In this document: positions 51,223-59,326 of the stretch, piece by piece
Layout of the letters: the number at the start of each line of letters is the position of its first letter
Position numbering within the stretch: the first letter of the stretch is position 1
Assembly: GCF_028823665.1 (NCBI RefSeq)
Contig: NZ_JAPEHV010000004.1
Span: forward strand, 124,001-188,000
Reading direction: 5' to 3'
Length of the DNA stretch: 64,000 bases
Source of the DNA: Microbacterium sp. C7(2022)
Lineage (GTDB): Bacteria > Actinomycetota > Actinomycetes > Actinomycetales > Microbacteriaceae
Program-made: the position numbers and the translations under genes
The notes under the pieces: generated by a model
The model's input: the letters and a program-made list of their open reading frames with translations, nothing else
Database searches by the model: none
Told to the model about the DNA's origin: nothing

Positions 51223-51834
51223 ATGAAGATCCGTACCACCGCAACCGCCGCACTCACCCTCGCCGCCGCACTCACCCTCGCCGGCTGCGCCGGCGGCACA
51301 GGCTCAGAGTCCATGCCCGGCATGGACCACGGCAACAGCTCCGCCCCGTCCCCCTCGTCCGCAGCCACAGCGGACTTCAACGACGCGGATGTGATGTTCG
51401 CGCAGATGATGATCCCGCACCACGAACAGGCCGTCGAGATGTCCGACATGATCCTGGACAAGGAAGGCATCGACCCGGCCGTTCTTGCCCTGGCGTCCGA
51501 GATCAAGGCCGCGCAGCAGCCCGAGATCGACCAGCTGAAAGAGTGGCTGGACGAATGGGGCGCCGACAGCGACACCGGCACCATGGAAGGCATGGACCAC
51601 GGCGGCGGCATGATGAGTAACGACGACATGGCGGCCCTCGATGCGGCTACCGGCGCGGAGGCGTCGCGGCTGTTCCTCGAGCAGATGACGATGCACCACG
51701 AAGGCGCCATCGAGATGGCGCAGGACGAAGTCGACAACGGGAAGAACCCGGACGCGATCGCGATGGCGCAGACCATCATCGACACGCAGACCGCGGAAAT
51801 CGCCACCATGCAGGAGCTGCTCGGGAGCCTCTGA
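51223..51834 (+). CDS. DUF305 lipoprotein
   Basis: This 203-residue lipoprotein has lipobox LTLAGCAGG, Cys about residue 22. Two DUF305 repeats are seen: DVMFAQMMIPHHEQAVEMSDMI and RLFLEQMTMHHEGAIEMAQDEV, cited as MFAQMMIPHHEQAVEM and MTMHHEGAIEMAQ. The linker is Met/His-rich (PGMDHG, GMDHGGGMM). His and Met clusters suit Cu binding outside the cell. It is the fourth gene of the copper block, with its ATG about 97 nt after the DUF6153 stop. Confidence 0.9.
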   Translation: MKIRTTATAALTLAAALTLAGCAGGTGSESMPGMDHGNSSAPSPSSAATADFNDADVMFAQMMIPHHEQAVEMSDMILDKEGIDPAVLALASEIKAAQQPEIDQLKEWLDEWGADSDTGTMEGMDHGGGMMSNDDMAALDAATGAEASRLFLEQMTMHHEGAIEMAQDEVDNGKNPDAIAMAQTIIDTQTAEIATMQELLGSL

Positions 51835-51905
51835 CCCGTTGCGCGCGGGTCGGTGCAGTTACAGTGCGCCGACCCGCAAGCGACCGACTCCGAAAGCAAC
51901 GCCAT

Positions 51906-52787
51906 ATGCTTCTTCATCGCACTCTGACATCGACCCTGCGGCATCACCACGCGCGTCGCAGCATCCTCGCTGCGGGCGCGGTCGCCGCGCTCATCTTCAT
52001 CGCCGGGTGCGCTGCCCAAACGCCCTCCACCGGCGACGACCACGCCACGTCCACGATCGAACACGCGCATAACGTCGTCGCCGACCCGTCCGGGTCGGGG
52101 TTCCTGATCGGTACGCACGACGGCATCTACACCGCAACCGAAGACGGCAAACTCGGCCCCCGAGTCGACGGCCCCCGCTTCGACGCCATGGGCCTCACCG
52201 CCGTCGGCGACATCCTGCTCGCCTCGGGACACCCCGGCCGCACCACCCCTCCCGAACTCGGCACCCCACACCTGGGCATCATCCGCAGCACCGACACCGG
52301 TCGTAGTTGGACTCCGGTCGCGTTCACGGGAGAAAAGGACTTCCACGTCCTCGCGACCGCCCCGGACGGCACGGTGTACGGGCTTGCCACCGACTCCTCG
52401 GATGTGTTGGTGAGCACCGACGAAGGAGACACCTGGACACCTACGGGCGGTTCCATATCGGCGTTCAACCTGGTCGCGGACGCCACCGGCAGAGTCATCG
52501 CGTCGACACCCGACGGGCTACAGGTCAGTACTGACGGCGCAGCATCGTTCGGCCCGTGGGCGGATACGCCGCTCATCGCGCTGCTGGGCGTGTCACCGGA
52601 TCATCAACGCGTCGTGGGGGTAGGCAGCGGCGGAAAGATCTGGACGACTACCGCCGGAGCCCCCTCCTGGAGCGAAGCAGGAACCGTGCATGGTCAAGCC
52701 CAAGCGATCGCCATCACCAACACTGGCGACCTGCTCGTCGTCGACGACAGCGGCCTCACGCTGCTCCCGTCACCCCCTTCGCCCTAG
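51906..52787 (+). CDS. BNR/sialidase-like beta-propeller lipoprotein
   Basis: This 293-residue lipoprotein has lipobox FIAGCAAQ, Cys about residue 36. Repeated [ST]-x-D-x-G-x-x-W motifs (STDTGRSWTP, STDEGDTWTP, STDGAASF) and blades beginning LIGTHDGIYT and GLATDSSDVLVS identify a BNR beta-propeller. F510_1955-type proteins of this sort occur beside copper genes. It may bind metal or polysaccharide, and no active site is seen. The ATG has no clear Shine-Dalgarno. Confidence 0.82.
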   Translation: MLLHRTLTSTLRHHHARRSILAAGAVAALIFIAGCAAQTPSTGDDHATSTIEHAHNVVADPSGSGFLIGTHDGIYTATEDGKLGPRVDGPRFDAMGLTAVGDILLASGHPGRTTPPELGTPHLGIIRSTDTGRSWTPVAFTGEKDFHVLATAPDGTVYGLATDSSDVLVSTDEGDTWTPTGGSISAFNLVADATGRVIASTPDGLQVSTDGAASFGPWADTPLIALLGVSPDHQRVVGVGSGGKIWTTTAGAPSWSEAGTVHGQAQAIAITNTGDLLVVDDSGLTLLPSPPSP

Positions 52788-52841
52788 CAGCCCCCGCCAC
52801 CTACGATCCTTCGCCACCTCACGAAACAAGGAGAGATACAG

Positions 52842-53435
52842 ATGTCCCACCACGATGAGCACTCCGGCACTCACCAGGAGAAGCAGCAGAAGAACGGGTC
52901 CGTCAGCATGTACATCCGCTTCGGCGCGATGATCCTCACCGCTGTCGTCATCATGTACTTCGTGATGTTCGCCGGCTCCTGGGAATGGAGCCACATCCGC
53001 CTCAGCGAAAGCCGCATCTTCATGGCGCTCACCATGGGAGGCACGATGGTCCTCATCATGCTCGGCTGGATGCTCAACATGTACAAGAACACCAAAGCGA
53101 ACATCGCGATCATCATTGCCGGCGTGGTCCTCATCGGCGGAGGGATCGCCCTCGACCGCAGCCAGATCACGGTCGACGACACCGCCTTCATGCAGGGAAT
53201 GATCCCGCACCACTCGCTCGCCATCACCCGCTCAGAGCGTGCACAGATCCAGGACTATCGCGTCTGCCAACTCGCGGTCAACATCAGCGAAGCGCAGAAG
53301 CGCGAGATCCACGAGATGGACTGGCTCATCAACGACATCGCAGAGAATGGCATTGCTGCGACGGCCGAGCAGGCCGCGGACCGCCCCGTACCCACCTACG
53401 ACGACACGGCGGATCGCACCTGCCCGCCGGAATGA
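52842..53435 (+). CDS. DUF305 membrane protein
   Basis: This 197-residue protein has a His-rich N-terminus (MSHHDEHSGTHQEKQ), three TM helices (GAMILTAVVIMYFVMFAG; MGGTMVLIMLGWMLNMY; IAIIIAGVVLIGGGIAL) and a C-terminal DUF305 domain with FMQGMIPHHSLAITRSERA. It probably binds copper on the outside. Shine-Dalgarno aaggag precedes the ATG. It is the last gene of the copper block, and the spacing of 54 nt from the propeller gene fits one operon. Confidence 0.88.
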   Translation: MSHHDEHSGTHQEKQQKNGSVSMYIRFGAMILTAVVIMYFVMFAGSWEWSHIRLSESRIFMALTMGGTMVLIMLGWMLNMYKNTKANIAIIIAGVVLIGGGIALDRSQITVDDTAFMQGMIPHHSLAITRSERAQIQDYRVCQLAVNISEAQKREIHEMDWLINDIAENGIAATAEQAADRPVPTYDDTADRTCPPE

Positions 53436-53537
53436 CGCCGCTGCCCCAAACGCCTCGTTGAGACTCGACGAGGGCCGACGAGGCGAACGCACGCTGCCCT
53501 CCGCTCAGCGTGCACGGCACGGAAGGGGATGGTTGCC

Positions 53538-53810
53538 TCAGCGGGTGGTGATGGTGACCTCGACAACGTCGCCGATCTCTTTGCCCAGCTGCTTTCGAAC
53601 CTTGGCGTTGAGGGAAACCATGTGTCCGCCCTCGCCGGTAGGCAACGTGCCGACGTTCAGGAGGAAGACGTCGTCGATCTTGGCGTCGACCCGAATGCCC
53701 TTGCCGGTGCCGAAGATCTCGGTCGCGCCGGGGATCTCGACGCAGTTCCAGATCTCACCCTTGACTGGGACACCGATCTCCGCCTGAAACCTCACCTGGT
53801 GCGCGTCCAT
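53538..53810 (-). CDS. DUF1905 domain protein
   Basis: This 90-residue protein has RFQAEIGVPVKGEIWNCVEIPG and KIDDVFLLNVGTLPTGEGGHMVSLNAKVRKQLG, cited as GTGKGIRVDAKIDD and HMVSLNAKVRKQLGKEIGD. These match the small DUF1905 beta-barrel, usually found with YdeI-like domains. The ATG is 6 nt after TAGGCT on the minus strand, so leaderless. Function is unknown; neighbours are unrelated. Confidence 0.88.
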   Translation of the reverse strand: MDAHQVRFQAEIGVPVKGEIWNCVEIPGATEIFGTGKGIRVDAKIDDVFLLNVGTLPTGEGGHMVSLNAKVRKQLGKEIGDVVEVTITTR

Positions 53811-53928
53811 GTCGCCAGCCTATGCCGCTCCCGGCGCGGGCCCCGAGGACCGGAACGCCCTATGACCTGAGACGACGGCGCCGGCGGGTGGTCGCCGCGG
53901 CTCGTCGCACGCACACCACGGCCCGCCA

Positions 53929-53953
53929 CCGTGCAATGCCCGCAAGCGGATCC
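53929..53953 (+). repeat. Dispersed 24-nt motif, copy C
   Basis: ccgtgcaatgcccgcaagcg followed by gatcc. Clearest copy and closest to the consensus. It lies 17 nt after the 3' end of the minus-strand NYN gene. Confidence 0.75.
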
Positions 53954-53969
53954 GGCCGGCTGCGGTTGC

Positions 53970-54707
53970 CTACTTCTTCTGTGGGGAGAGCTTGACGCGT
54001 ACGCCGCCACCGGGGCGGGGTCCGACCTCGAAGAGTCCGATCTCGCGGACGAGGTCGGAGAGTTTCGCGTAACCCCAGTTGCGAGAGTCGAAGTCGGGGC
54101 GCTGTTTGCGGACGAGCGATCCCACCGCCGCGAGATCGGCCCATCCGTCATCAAGGGACGCGCCGCCGATCGCTGCGCGGAGTGCGCTGACCAGGGGGCC
54201 GTCGGTGCGGAGCTTCGCCGTCGGGATGCGGGCCTTCAACGCTGCAGTGTCGGCGACATCGGTCGACGGTTCGGCGAGCACGTCGAGGTAGGTGAATCGG
54301 TCACAGGCGTTGCGGAACGCTTCAGGTGTCTTGCGCTCACCGAACCCGTAGACGGTAACGCCGTCTTCGCGGATCCGGGAGGCGAGACGGGTGAAGTCGC
54401 TGTCGCTGGAGACGATGCAGAACGCCTGGAACCGACCGGCGTACAGCAGGTCCATCGCGTCGATGATGAGCGCGCTGTCGGTGGCGTTCTTCCCTGCAGT
54501 GTTCGCGAACTGCTGCATGGGTTGGATGACGTGCTCGCTCGCCGCCGTCTTCCAGCTCGCGAGCTGCGGCTTTGTCCAGTCGCCGTACACCCGCTTGACT
54601 GACGCGGTCCCGTACTGGGCAATCTCGGTCATCACGGCGCCGACGCGTGTCGGGGAGACGTTGTCTGCGTCGATGAGGACGGCGACGAGGTCGTTCTGCT
54701 GGGCCAC
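53970..54707 (-). CDS. NYN domain (PIN-like RNase) protein with LOTUS/OST-HTH-like end
   Basis: The protein of about 245 residues starts VAQQNDLVAVLIDADNVSP with the NYN Asp, then GTASVKRVYGDWTKPQ, DSALIIDAMDLLYAG and CIVSSDSDFTRLASRIRE, which give the four acidic residues of NYN/LabA-like RNases. The C-terminal LARAAIG..., then LRNWGYAKLSDLVREIGLFEV is OST-HTH-like. GTG 54707 is 6 nt after CATGCT; ATG 54779 is also open. It is divergent from a NERD gene. Confidence 0.88.
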   Translation of the reverse strand: MAQQNDLVAVLIDADNVSPTRVGAVMTEIAQYGTASVKRVYGDWTKPQLASWKTAASEHVIQPMQQFANTAGKNATDSALIIDAMDLLYAGRFQAFCIVSSDSDFTRLASRIREDGVTVYGFGERKTPEAFRNACDRFTYLDVLAEPSTDVADTAALKARIPTAKLRTDGPLVSALRAAIGGASLDDGWADLAAVGSLVRKQRPDFDSRNWGYAKLSDLVREIGLFEVGPRPGGGVRVKLSPQKK

Positions 54708-54790
54708 GAACACAGCATGCCAGGCCTCCCTGGCTGGGGCGCCCGCGTCCGGAGAGCTGAGCGTTGACGGGTCACCCATAGAATCGCGCC

Positions 54791-55783
54791 ATGGTGCAGC
54801 CGATCGGCGAGGCGAACGACCGCCGCATGCTGCTCCGATACGCCGGCCGATGCCGCTTGTGCGGCGCATCGCTGACCGCCGGGACGGACGCGATCTATGA
54901 GCGCGATCGCAGGACGGTGCGGTGTATCGAGTGCACGCCCGCAACCAAAGCACCCGCTGAGGCCACGACTGTGGCCGAACTTCGGACCCAGCGACCGCCT
55001 GCGCCTGATGTCCTCCGGCTGCGGGCCCCGGCGTCGTCGGTAATCGCTGAAGCACTGCGGATCCAGTCGTCGGCCCCGGCGCGCACCGGGGCGCAGCGAT
55101 TCTTCGGGCGGAGCCCGCTGAGTGTTGAGAGCCGACCCTGGTATCTCGGCGCACTCGGCGAACTGGAGGTCGCCCGTCTACTCGATCAGCTCGGTCCCGG
55201 ATGGCTCACGATCCACGGCATACCCGTCGGCACCGCCGGCAGTGACGTCGACCACATCGTCATCGGGCCCGGCGGCGTCTACACGATCAATTCCAAGTTC
55301 CATGAAGGTGGGAACGTCTGGGTCGCATCCCGGCGGCTGCTGGTCAACGGGCAGCGCACGGACCACCTCCGCAACGCGGAATACGAAGCGCGACGAGTCG
55401 CGAAACTCCTCACGCAAGCGGCACGGCATCCTGTCGATGTCACTCCGCTGATCGCGATCGTTGCCGCCCGCAGCATCACCATCCGAGAACGGCCAGAACA
55501 CGTCCTCGTCTTGAACGCTGCACGTCTGCCTCAGTGGCTGCAAAGCAGGACCGCCGTACTCACCGCCGGCGACGTCGACACGCTGAGCCGTATCGCGGCA
55601 GCACCCGCGACCTGGGGCAATCCCGCCATCCCGGAACCCGACCTCGTCGCGTTCGCGCACCTACGGACGGCTGTCGCCGCTGCGCGCAACCGCCGTCTCG
55701 GATGGGCGCTTGCCCTTCTGCTCAGCCCGTTCGCGATGCTGGCCACGCTGGCGCTCGGGATGCTAATCCCCGCGTTCCGATGA
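54791..55783 (+). CDS. NERD domain nuclease-like protein with zinc ribbon and C-terminal TM
   Basis: This 330-residue protein begins with a zinc ribbon (YAGRCRLCGASLTAG ... VRCIECTPATK). The NERD domain follows near residue 115: LGALGELEVARLL, GSDVDHIVIGPGGVYTINSKFH, where D, the [DE]-x-[KN]-type lysine-containing strand and others match the restriction-endonuclease-like core. The end has a TM helix (LGWALALLLSPFAMLATLALGM). TAGAAT 6 nt before ATG 54791. Divergent partner of the NYN gene. Confidence 0.88.
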   Translation: MVQPIGEANDRRMLLRYAGRCRLCGASLTAGTDAIYERDRRTVRCIECTPATKAPAEATTVAELRTQRPPAPDVLRLRAPASSVIAEALRIQSSAPARTGAQRFFGRSPLSVESRPWYLGALGELEVARLLDQLGPGWLTIHGIPVGTAGSDVDHIVIGPGGVYTINSKFHEGGNVWVASRRLLVNGQRTDHLRNAEYEARRVAKLLTQAARHPVDVTPLIAIVAARSITIRERPEHVLVLNAARLPQWLQSRTAVLTAGDVDTLSRIAAAPATWGNPAIPEPDLVAFAHLRTAVAAARNRRLGWALALLLSPFAMLATLALGMLIPAFR

Positions 55784-55810
55784 CGGAGCGAGGGCACGAG
55801 CCGCCCCCTC

Positions 55811-55836
55811 CCGTGCAATGCCCGTATGCGGATGCC
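55811..55836 (+). repeat. Dispersed 24-nt motif, copy D
   Basis: ccgtgcaatgcccgtatgcg followed by gatgcc. It lies 28 nt after the NERD stop and 39 nt before the chosen start of the zinc-ribbon/recombinase-like gene. Confidence 0.7.
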
Positions 55837-55874
55837 AAAGAGCCGCCGGCCGCCGATCGACCGGCCCATCTGGC

Positions 55875-57503
55875 ATGCAGAGAGCGTCGTTTGGGATCAC
55901 TTGCTTGGATGCTCCGCTCGTGCCGGTGCAGCGCACCATCGACGGGAAGCGGTACTGCCGTGAATGCTGGCGTGCTGATCCCCGTTCCTTCGACCATTGC
56001 TCCCGGTGCGGTCAGCACGCGACCATCGTCGTCCGTCGCCCCGAGCTCGTCTGCCTGGCCTGTTACACCGCGCCAGTCAAGACCTGCGGGCTCTGCGGAG
56101 AGCCCGGCCGGGTCGCATCCCATCTCGACGGGCGACGCGTCTGCGCCCGCTGCTACTACGCGATGCGCACGCCGCAACCCTGCCCTGAATGCGGGCGCAA
56201 GGTGTTCCTCACCGGGTTCATGAACGACCAGAAGGTCTGCGCGGATTGCGCCGGCACGCCGATCACGATGGCGTGTCCCGGCTGCGGTTCAATCGAAGAA
56301 GTGCGCAAGCATCGCCTCTGCGCCGAGTGCCGCCGCCCGATCACCATCCAGCGACTCCTCTGCGATGAGACCGGTGATATCCGCCCGGAGCTTCAGCCTC
56401 TTGCTGACTACCTGCTCACGCACCATGGCAAGGCGAATTCTCTGGAGCGGTGGCAGCACAAGAGCAAATGTGCCGCCGTGCTCCGCGAACTCGCCGAGGG
56501 GACCCTGCCTCTCGCCGCCGACGCGATCATGACCAGAGCCCAGTCGGGGCAGTCCGTGGCATTCCTCCTTTCGCTGCTGGTTCGCTCCGGCGTACTGCCG
56601 GAGCTTGACGTCGAGGCCGCGCGCTTCGACCACTGGCTCGAGAACTGGCTATCGGAGGTTGGGCACGCCGAAGACCGGCTTGTCCTGCGCCGGTACTGCA
56701 CCTGGGAGTTGCTCCGTTCGACGCGCGCATTCCGGGCGGTGTCTCGCGGCCCGTCGAGCCCTGCGGCTGGCTTCCAACGGCAACGCGCAGCGCTCAAGTA
56801 CTGTGCCGCGCTCCTGCACGAAATCCGATCGCAGCGCGAGACGCTCGCCACCTTCCCCCAACGCCGCCTCGACGCGTTCCTCACGGACTCCCCGAGTCAG
56901 CGGGACGCGTTGGCACCATTCACCCGCTGGTTGCGACGCCACCAGTTGAGCACCCTACGCGTCGAGTTCCGGCCGAGTCGCCTCGAGGGCCGGCACTACG
57001 AGTCCGACCATCGATGGCAGATGGCCCGTCGATTCCTCACCGATTCGGACATGGACTCGAAGACCCGTGCTGCGGGCCTGCTCGTTCTCCTCTACGGCAT
57101 CCAGCTCACCCGCATCATCACCCTCACCCGCGATCAGGTCGACGCGACCTCCCAGCCCGTGAAGCTCACTATCGGGGCGGAACCTATCGAGCTCCCCAAG
57201 ATTCTCGGAGACGCGATCATCGACCTGGTCGACGCGTCGATGCGCCATCCCGAAGGATGGCTATTCCCCGGCAGAAACCCGGGGCTCCATCTCACCCCGG
57301 GGCCGATCAGTCGCCGCCTCCGCGCCGAAGGGCTCCGCTCCGGAAGCGCCCGGACGACCGCCCTCATCGAACTCACCCGGCAGATGCACCCGCGGATCGT
57401 GTCCGACTTGCTCGGCATAACGCCGGCGTCGGCCGCCGCGTGGTCGCGCCTCGCCAGTGGGGACTGGTCCGACTACTCAAAGATCCGCTCGGTGTCCGAC
57501 TGA
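55875..57503 (+). CDS. Zinc-ribbon protein with degenerate tyrosine-recombinase-like C-terminus
   Basis: The protein of about 542 residues has five to six CxxC knuckles in the first 170 residues (CRECW, CSRCGQ, CLACY, CGLCGE, CARCYY, CPECGR, CADCAG, CPGCGS, CAECRR). A central helical part follows. The C-terminal ~200 residues have the phage-integrase layout LLVLLYGIQLTRIITLTRDQVD and ARTTALIELTRQMHPRIVSDLLGITPASAAAW. The catalytic Arg (GLR to GIQ), HxxR and Tyr of XerD appear changed, so recombination is doubtful. The start is uncertain; ATG 55818 lies in copy D. Confidence 0.8.
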   Translation: MQRASFGITCLDAPLVPVQRTIDGKRYCRECWRADPRSFDHCSRCGQHATIVVRRPELVCLACYTAPVKTCGLCGEPGRVASHLDGRRVCARCYYAMRTPQPCPECGRKVFLTGFMNDQKVCADCAGTPITMACPGCGSIEEVRKHRLCAECRRPITIQRLLCDETGDIRPELQPLADYLLTHHGKANSLERWQHKSKCAAVLRELAEGTLPLAADAIMTRAQSGQSVAFLLSLLVRSGVLPELDVEAARFDHWLENWLSEVGHAEDRLVLRRYCTWELLRSTRAFRAVSRGPSSPAAGFQRQRAALKYCAALLHEIRSQRETLATFPQRRLDAFLTDSPSQRDALAPFTRWLRRHQLSTLRVEFRPSRLEGRHYESDHRWQMARRFLTDSDMDSKTRAAGLLVLLYGIQLTRIITLTRDQVDATSQPVKLTIGAEPIELPKILGDAIIDLVDASMRHPEGWLFPGRNPGLHLTPGPISRRLRAEGLRSGSARTTALIELTRQMHPRIVSDLLGITPASAAAWSRLASGDWSDYSKIRSVSD

Positions 57504-57512
57504 CAACGAAGC

Positions 57513-57854
57513 TCAGCCCAGCAGCGCCTTCGCCGCGTCGGCGAGCGTGCCGGTGGTCGGCTGGTAGTACGCCCATTTCCCGCGCTGCTCGCGCGTGACG
57601 AGGCCGGCCTCGACGAGCAGCTTCATGTGGTGGGAGATCGTCGGCTGCGACAGGCCCACGGGGTCGGTGAGGTCGCAGACGCACATCTCGCCGGCGCTGC
57701 TCCCGACGATCATCGAGAGCAGCTTCACCCGCGTCGGGTCGCCGAGGGCCTTGAAGACCTTCGCGAGGTCGTGGGCGGTGCCGTCGTCCATCGCCTGGCC
57801 GGGGGTGCAGCAGGAGTCGGCGCTGGTGTCGATGGTGACGGGCAGTGCGTTCAT
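57513..57854 (-). CDS. arsR: ArsR family arsenite-sensing repressor
   Basis: This 113-residue winged-helix repressor has Cys58-x-Cys60 in GEMCVCDLTD at the start of the recognition helix region, the As(III)/Sb(III) site of ArsR. SQPTISHHMKLL is the recognition helix. An N-terminal SCCTPG pair may add ligands. ATG 57854 is 6 nt after CAGAAT on the minus strand. It is divergent from the ArsO-like flavoprotein, sharing an operator-like inverted repeat. Confidence 0.93.
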   Translation of the reverse strand: MNALPVTIDTSADSCCTPGQAMDDGTAHDLAKVFKALGDPTRVKLLSMIVGSSAGEMCVCDLTDPVGLSQPTISHHMKLLVEAGLVTREQRGKWAYYQPTTGTLADAAKALLG

Positions 57855-57874
57855 GGCTCTATTCTGCCCGACGT

Positions 57875-57890
57875 ATTGACATCTGTCGAT
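57875..57890. promoter_or_regulatory. ArsR operator-like inverted repeat
   Basis: The sequence attgacatctgtcgat has arms attgac and gtcgat (one mismatch when paired). It lies 21 nt before the arsR start and 58 nt before the ArsO-like gene. Similar ATxGAC...GTCxAT sites are common for ArsR. Confidence 0.6.
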
Positions 57891-57947
57891 ATGAGCGTCA
57901 GGATCGTCTTGTCTCACATCGAAGAACGTCAATGCATGGAGGTCGCA

Positions 57948-59267
57948 GTGAACCCTGTCGTCGTCATCGGTGCTGGTCCGCAGGGACTGGCCGCCGCAGC
58001 CCATCTGATCGAGCGGGGGCTCGAACCGCTCGTCCTGGAGTCCGGCGACGCCGCCGCTTCGGCTGTGGCCGAATGGGGCCACGTGCGCTTGTTCTCGCCG
58101 TGGACGGAGCTCACCGACCCCGCGTCGCGACGTCTGCTGGAGCCGACTGGATGGTCGGCCCCGACGCAGGGCTACCCGACCGGCGCGCAGTGGATCGAGC
58201 GGTACCTCGCGCCCCTCAGCAATGTGCTCGGCGACCGCGTGCGCTACGGGACGCGGGTCGTCGGCGTCGGCCGGGAGGGCCGCGACCTCTCCGTCGACGC
58301 CGGCCGCGCCGAGCAGCCCTTCGTCGTCCACGTCGAGCGCGCGGACGGCACCGAGGAGCGGATCGAAGCGCGTGCGGTGATCGACGCTTCGGGCACCTGG
58401 CGCACTCCGAGCCCTGCCGGAGCTGACGGGCTGCCCGCGCTCGGGGAACGCGCTGCAGTCGATGCGGAGCTCCTGGAGCATCGCATGCCCGCGATCGAGG
58501 ACGCGACCGCGCTGGCTGGCCAGCACATCGTGGTGGTCGGCAACGGCCACTCCGCCGCGACGACGATCGGTACGCTCTCTCGCGTGGCCAAGCGCGAGCC
58601 GGGGACGCGGATCACCTGGGTGCTCCGGCGCGGCGCGGTCGGCAACACCTTCGGCGGCGGCAGCGCCGACGAGCTGCCCGAGCGCGGCGCGCTGGGACAG
58701 CGGGCGAAGAAGGCCGTCGAGGACGGGCTCGTCGATCTCGTCACTGGATTCCGCACGGAGCAGGTCGTCATCGATGGCGGTCAGGCGGTGCTCATCGCGG
58801 AGGACGGCCGCCGGCTCGACCCTGCCGCTCGGGTGTTCGTCGCGACCGGCTTCCGCCCAGACTTGTCCTTCCTCTCGGAGATCCGTCTCGACCTCGACAT
58901 GCGCCTGCAGGCCCCGTCGAAGATCGCTGCGGAGGTTGATCCGAACGTGCACTCGTGCGGCTCCGTGCGGGCCACGGGCGCTGCTGATCTCGCCCAGCCC
59001 GAGTCGGGCTTCTACATCGTCGGTGCGAAGTCCTACGGGCGTGCGCCGACGTTCCTCGCTCTGACCGGGTTCGAGCAGGTGCGCAGCGTCGTCGCCGCGA
59101 TCGCCGGGGACCACGAGGCCGCCGAGCGCGTGGAGCTCGCTCTGCCGGACACCGGCGTGTGCGGAGGCTCCGGCCTCTTCGACGCGCCGGACGAGTCTGC
59201 CAGCACGGGATCGTGTTGCGCGCCGGCCCCGCAGCTCATCCAGCTCGGCGTGGGTTCGGCCTCGTAG
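57948..59267 (+). CDS. ArsO-like FAD/NAD(P)-dependent oxidoreductase
   Basis: This 439-residue flavoprotein has an N-terminal dinucleotide fold VVVIGAGPQGLAAAAHLIE, then a second one GQHIVVVGNGHSAATTI and ATGFRPD. It resembles the flavin monooxygenase-like ArsO found in ars gene groups, whose exact reaction is not settled. The C-terminus has Cys pairs (DTGVCGGSG, TGSCCAP) that could bind arsenic. GTG 57948 has a ggagg Shine-Dalgarno; ATG 57936 is in frame. Confidence 0.85.
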   Translation: MNPVVVIGAGPQGLAAAAHLIERGLEPLVLESGDAAASAVAEWGHVRLFSPWTELTDPASRRLLEPTGWSAPTQGYPTGAQWIERYLAPLSNVLGDRVRYGTRVVGVGREGRDLSVDAGRAEQPFVVHVERADGTEERIEARAVIDASGTWRTPSPAGADGLPALGERAAVDAELLEHRMPAIEDATALAGQHIVVVGNGHSAATTIGTLSRVAKREPGTRITWVLRRGAVGNTFGGGSADELPERGALGQRAKKAVEDGLVDLVTGFRTEQVVIDGGQAVLIAEDGRRLDPAARVFVATGFRPDLSFLSEIRLDLDMRLQAPSKIAAEVDPNVHSCGSVRATGAADLAQPESGFYIVGAKSYGRAPTFLALTGFEQVRSVVAAIAGDHEAAERVELALPDTGVCGGSGLFDAPDESASTGSCCAPAPQLIQLGVGSAS

Positions 59268-59304
59268 GTTCACTACCCATTCGGTTCATGTCAGTGCTGG
59301 CTGT

Positions 59305-59326
59305 ATAGTCAGTGTGTGCTGACTAT
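59305..59326. promoter_or_regulatory. CmtR operator
   Basis: The arms atagtcag and ctgactat are a perfect 8-bp inverted repeat with a 6-nt spacer (tgtgtg). It overlaps the TATAGT hexamer (59304-59309) and the GTG start at 59316. Bound CmtR would block transcription. Confidence 0.85.

Noticed and set aside
53510..53532. A possible sixth motif copy (gtgcacggcacggaagggg)
   Set aside because: Only about 16 of 23 bases match and the central TGCCCG is lost. This is close to chance.
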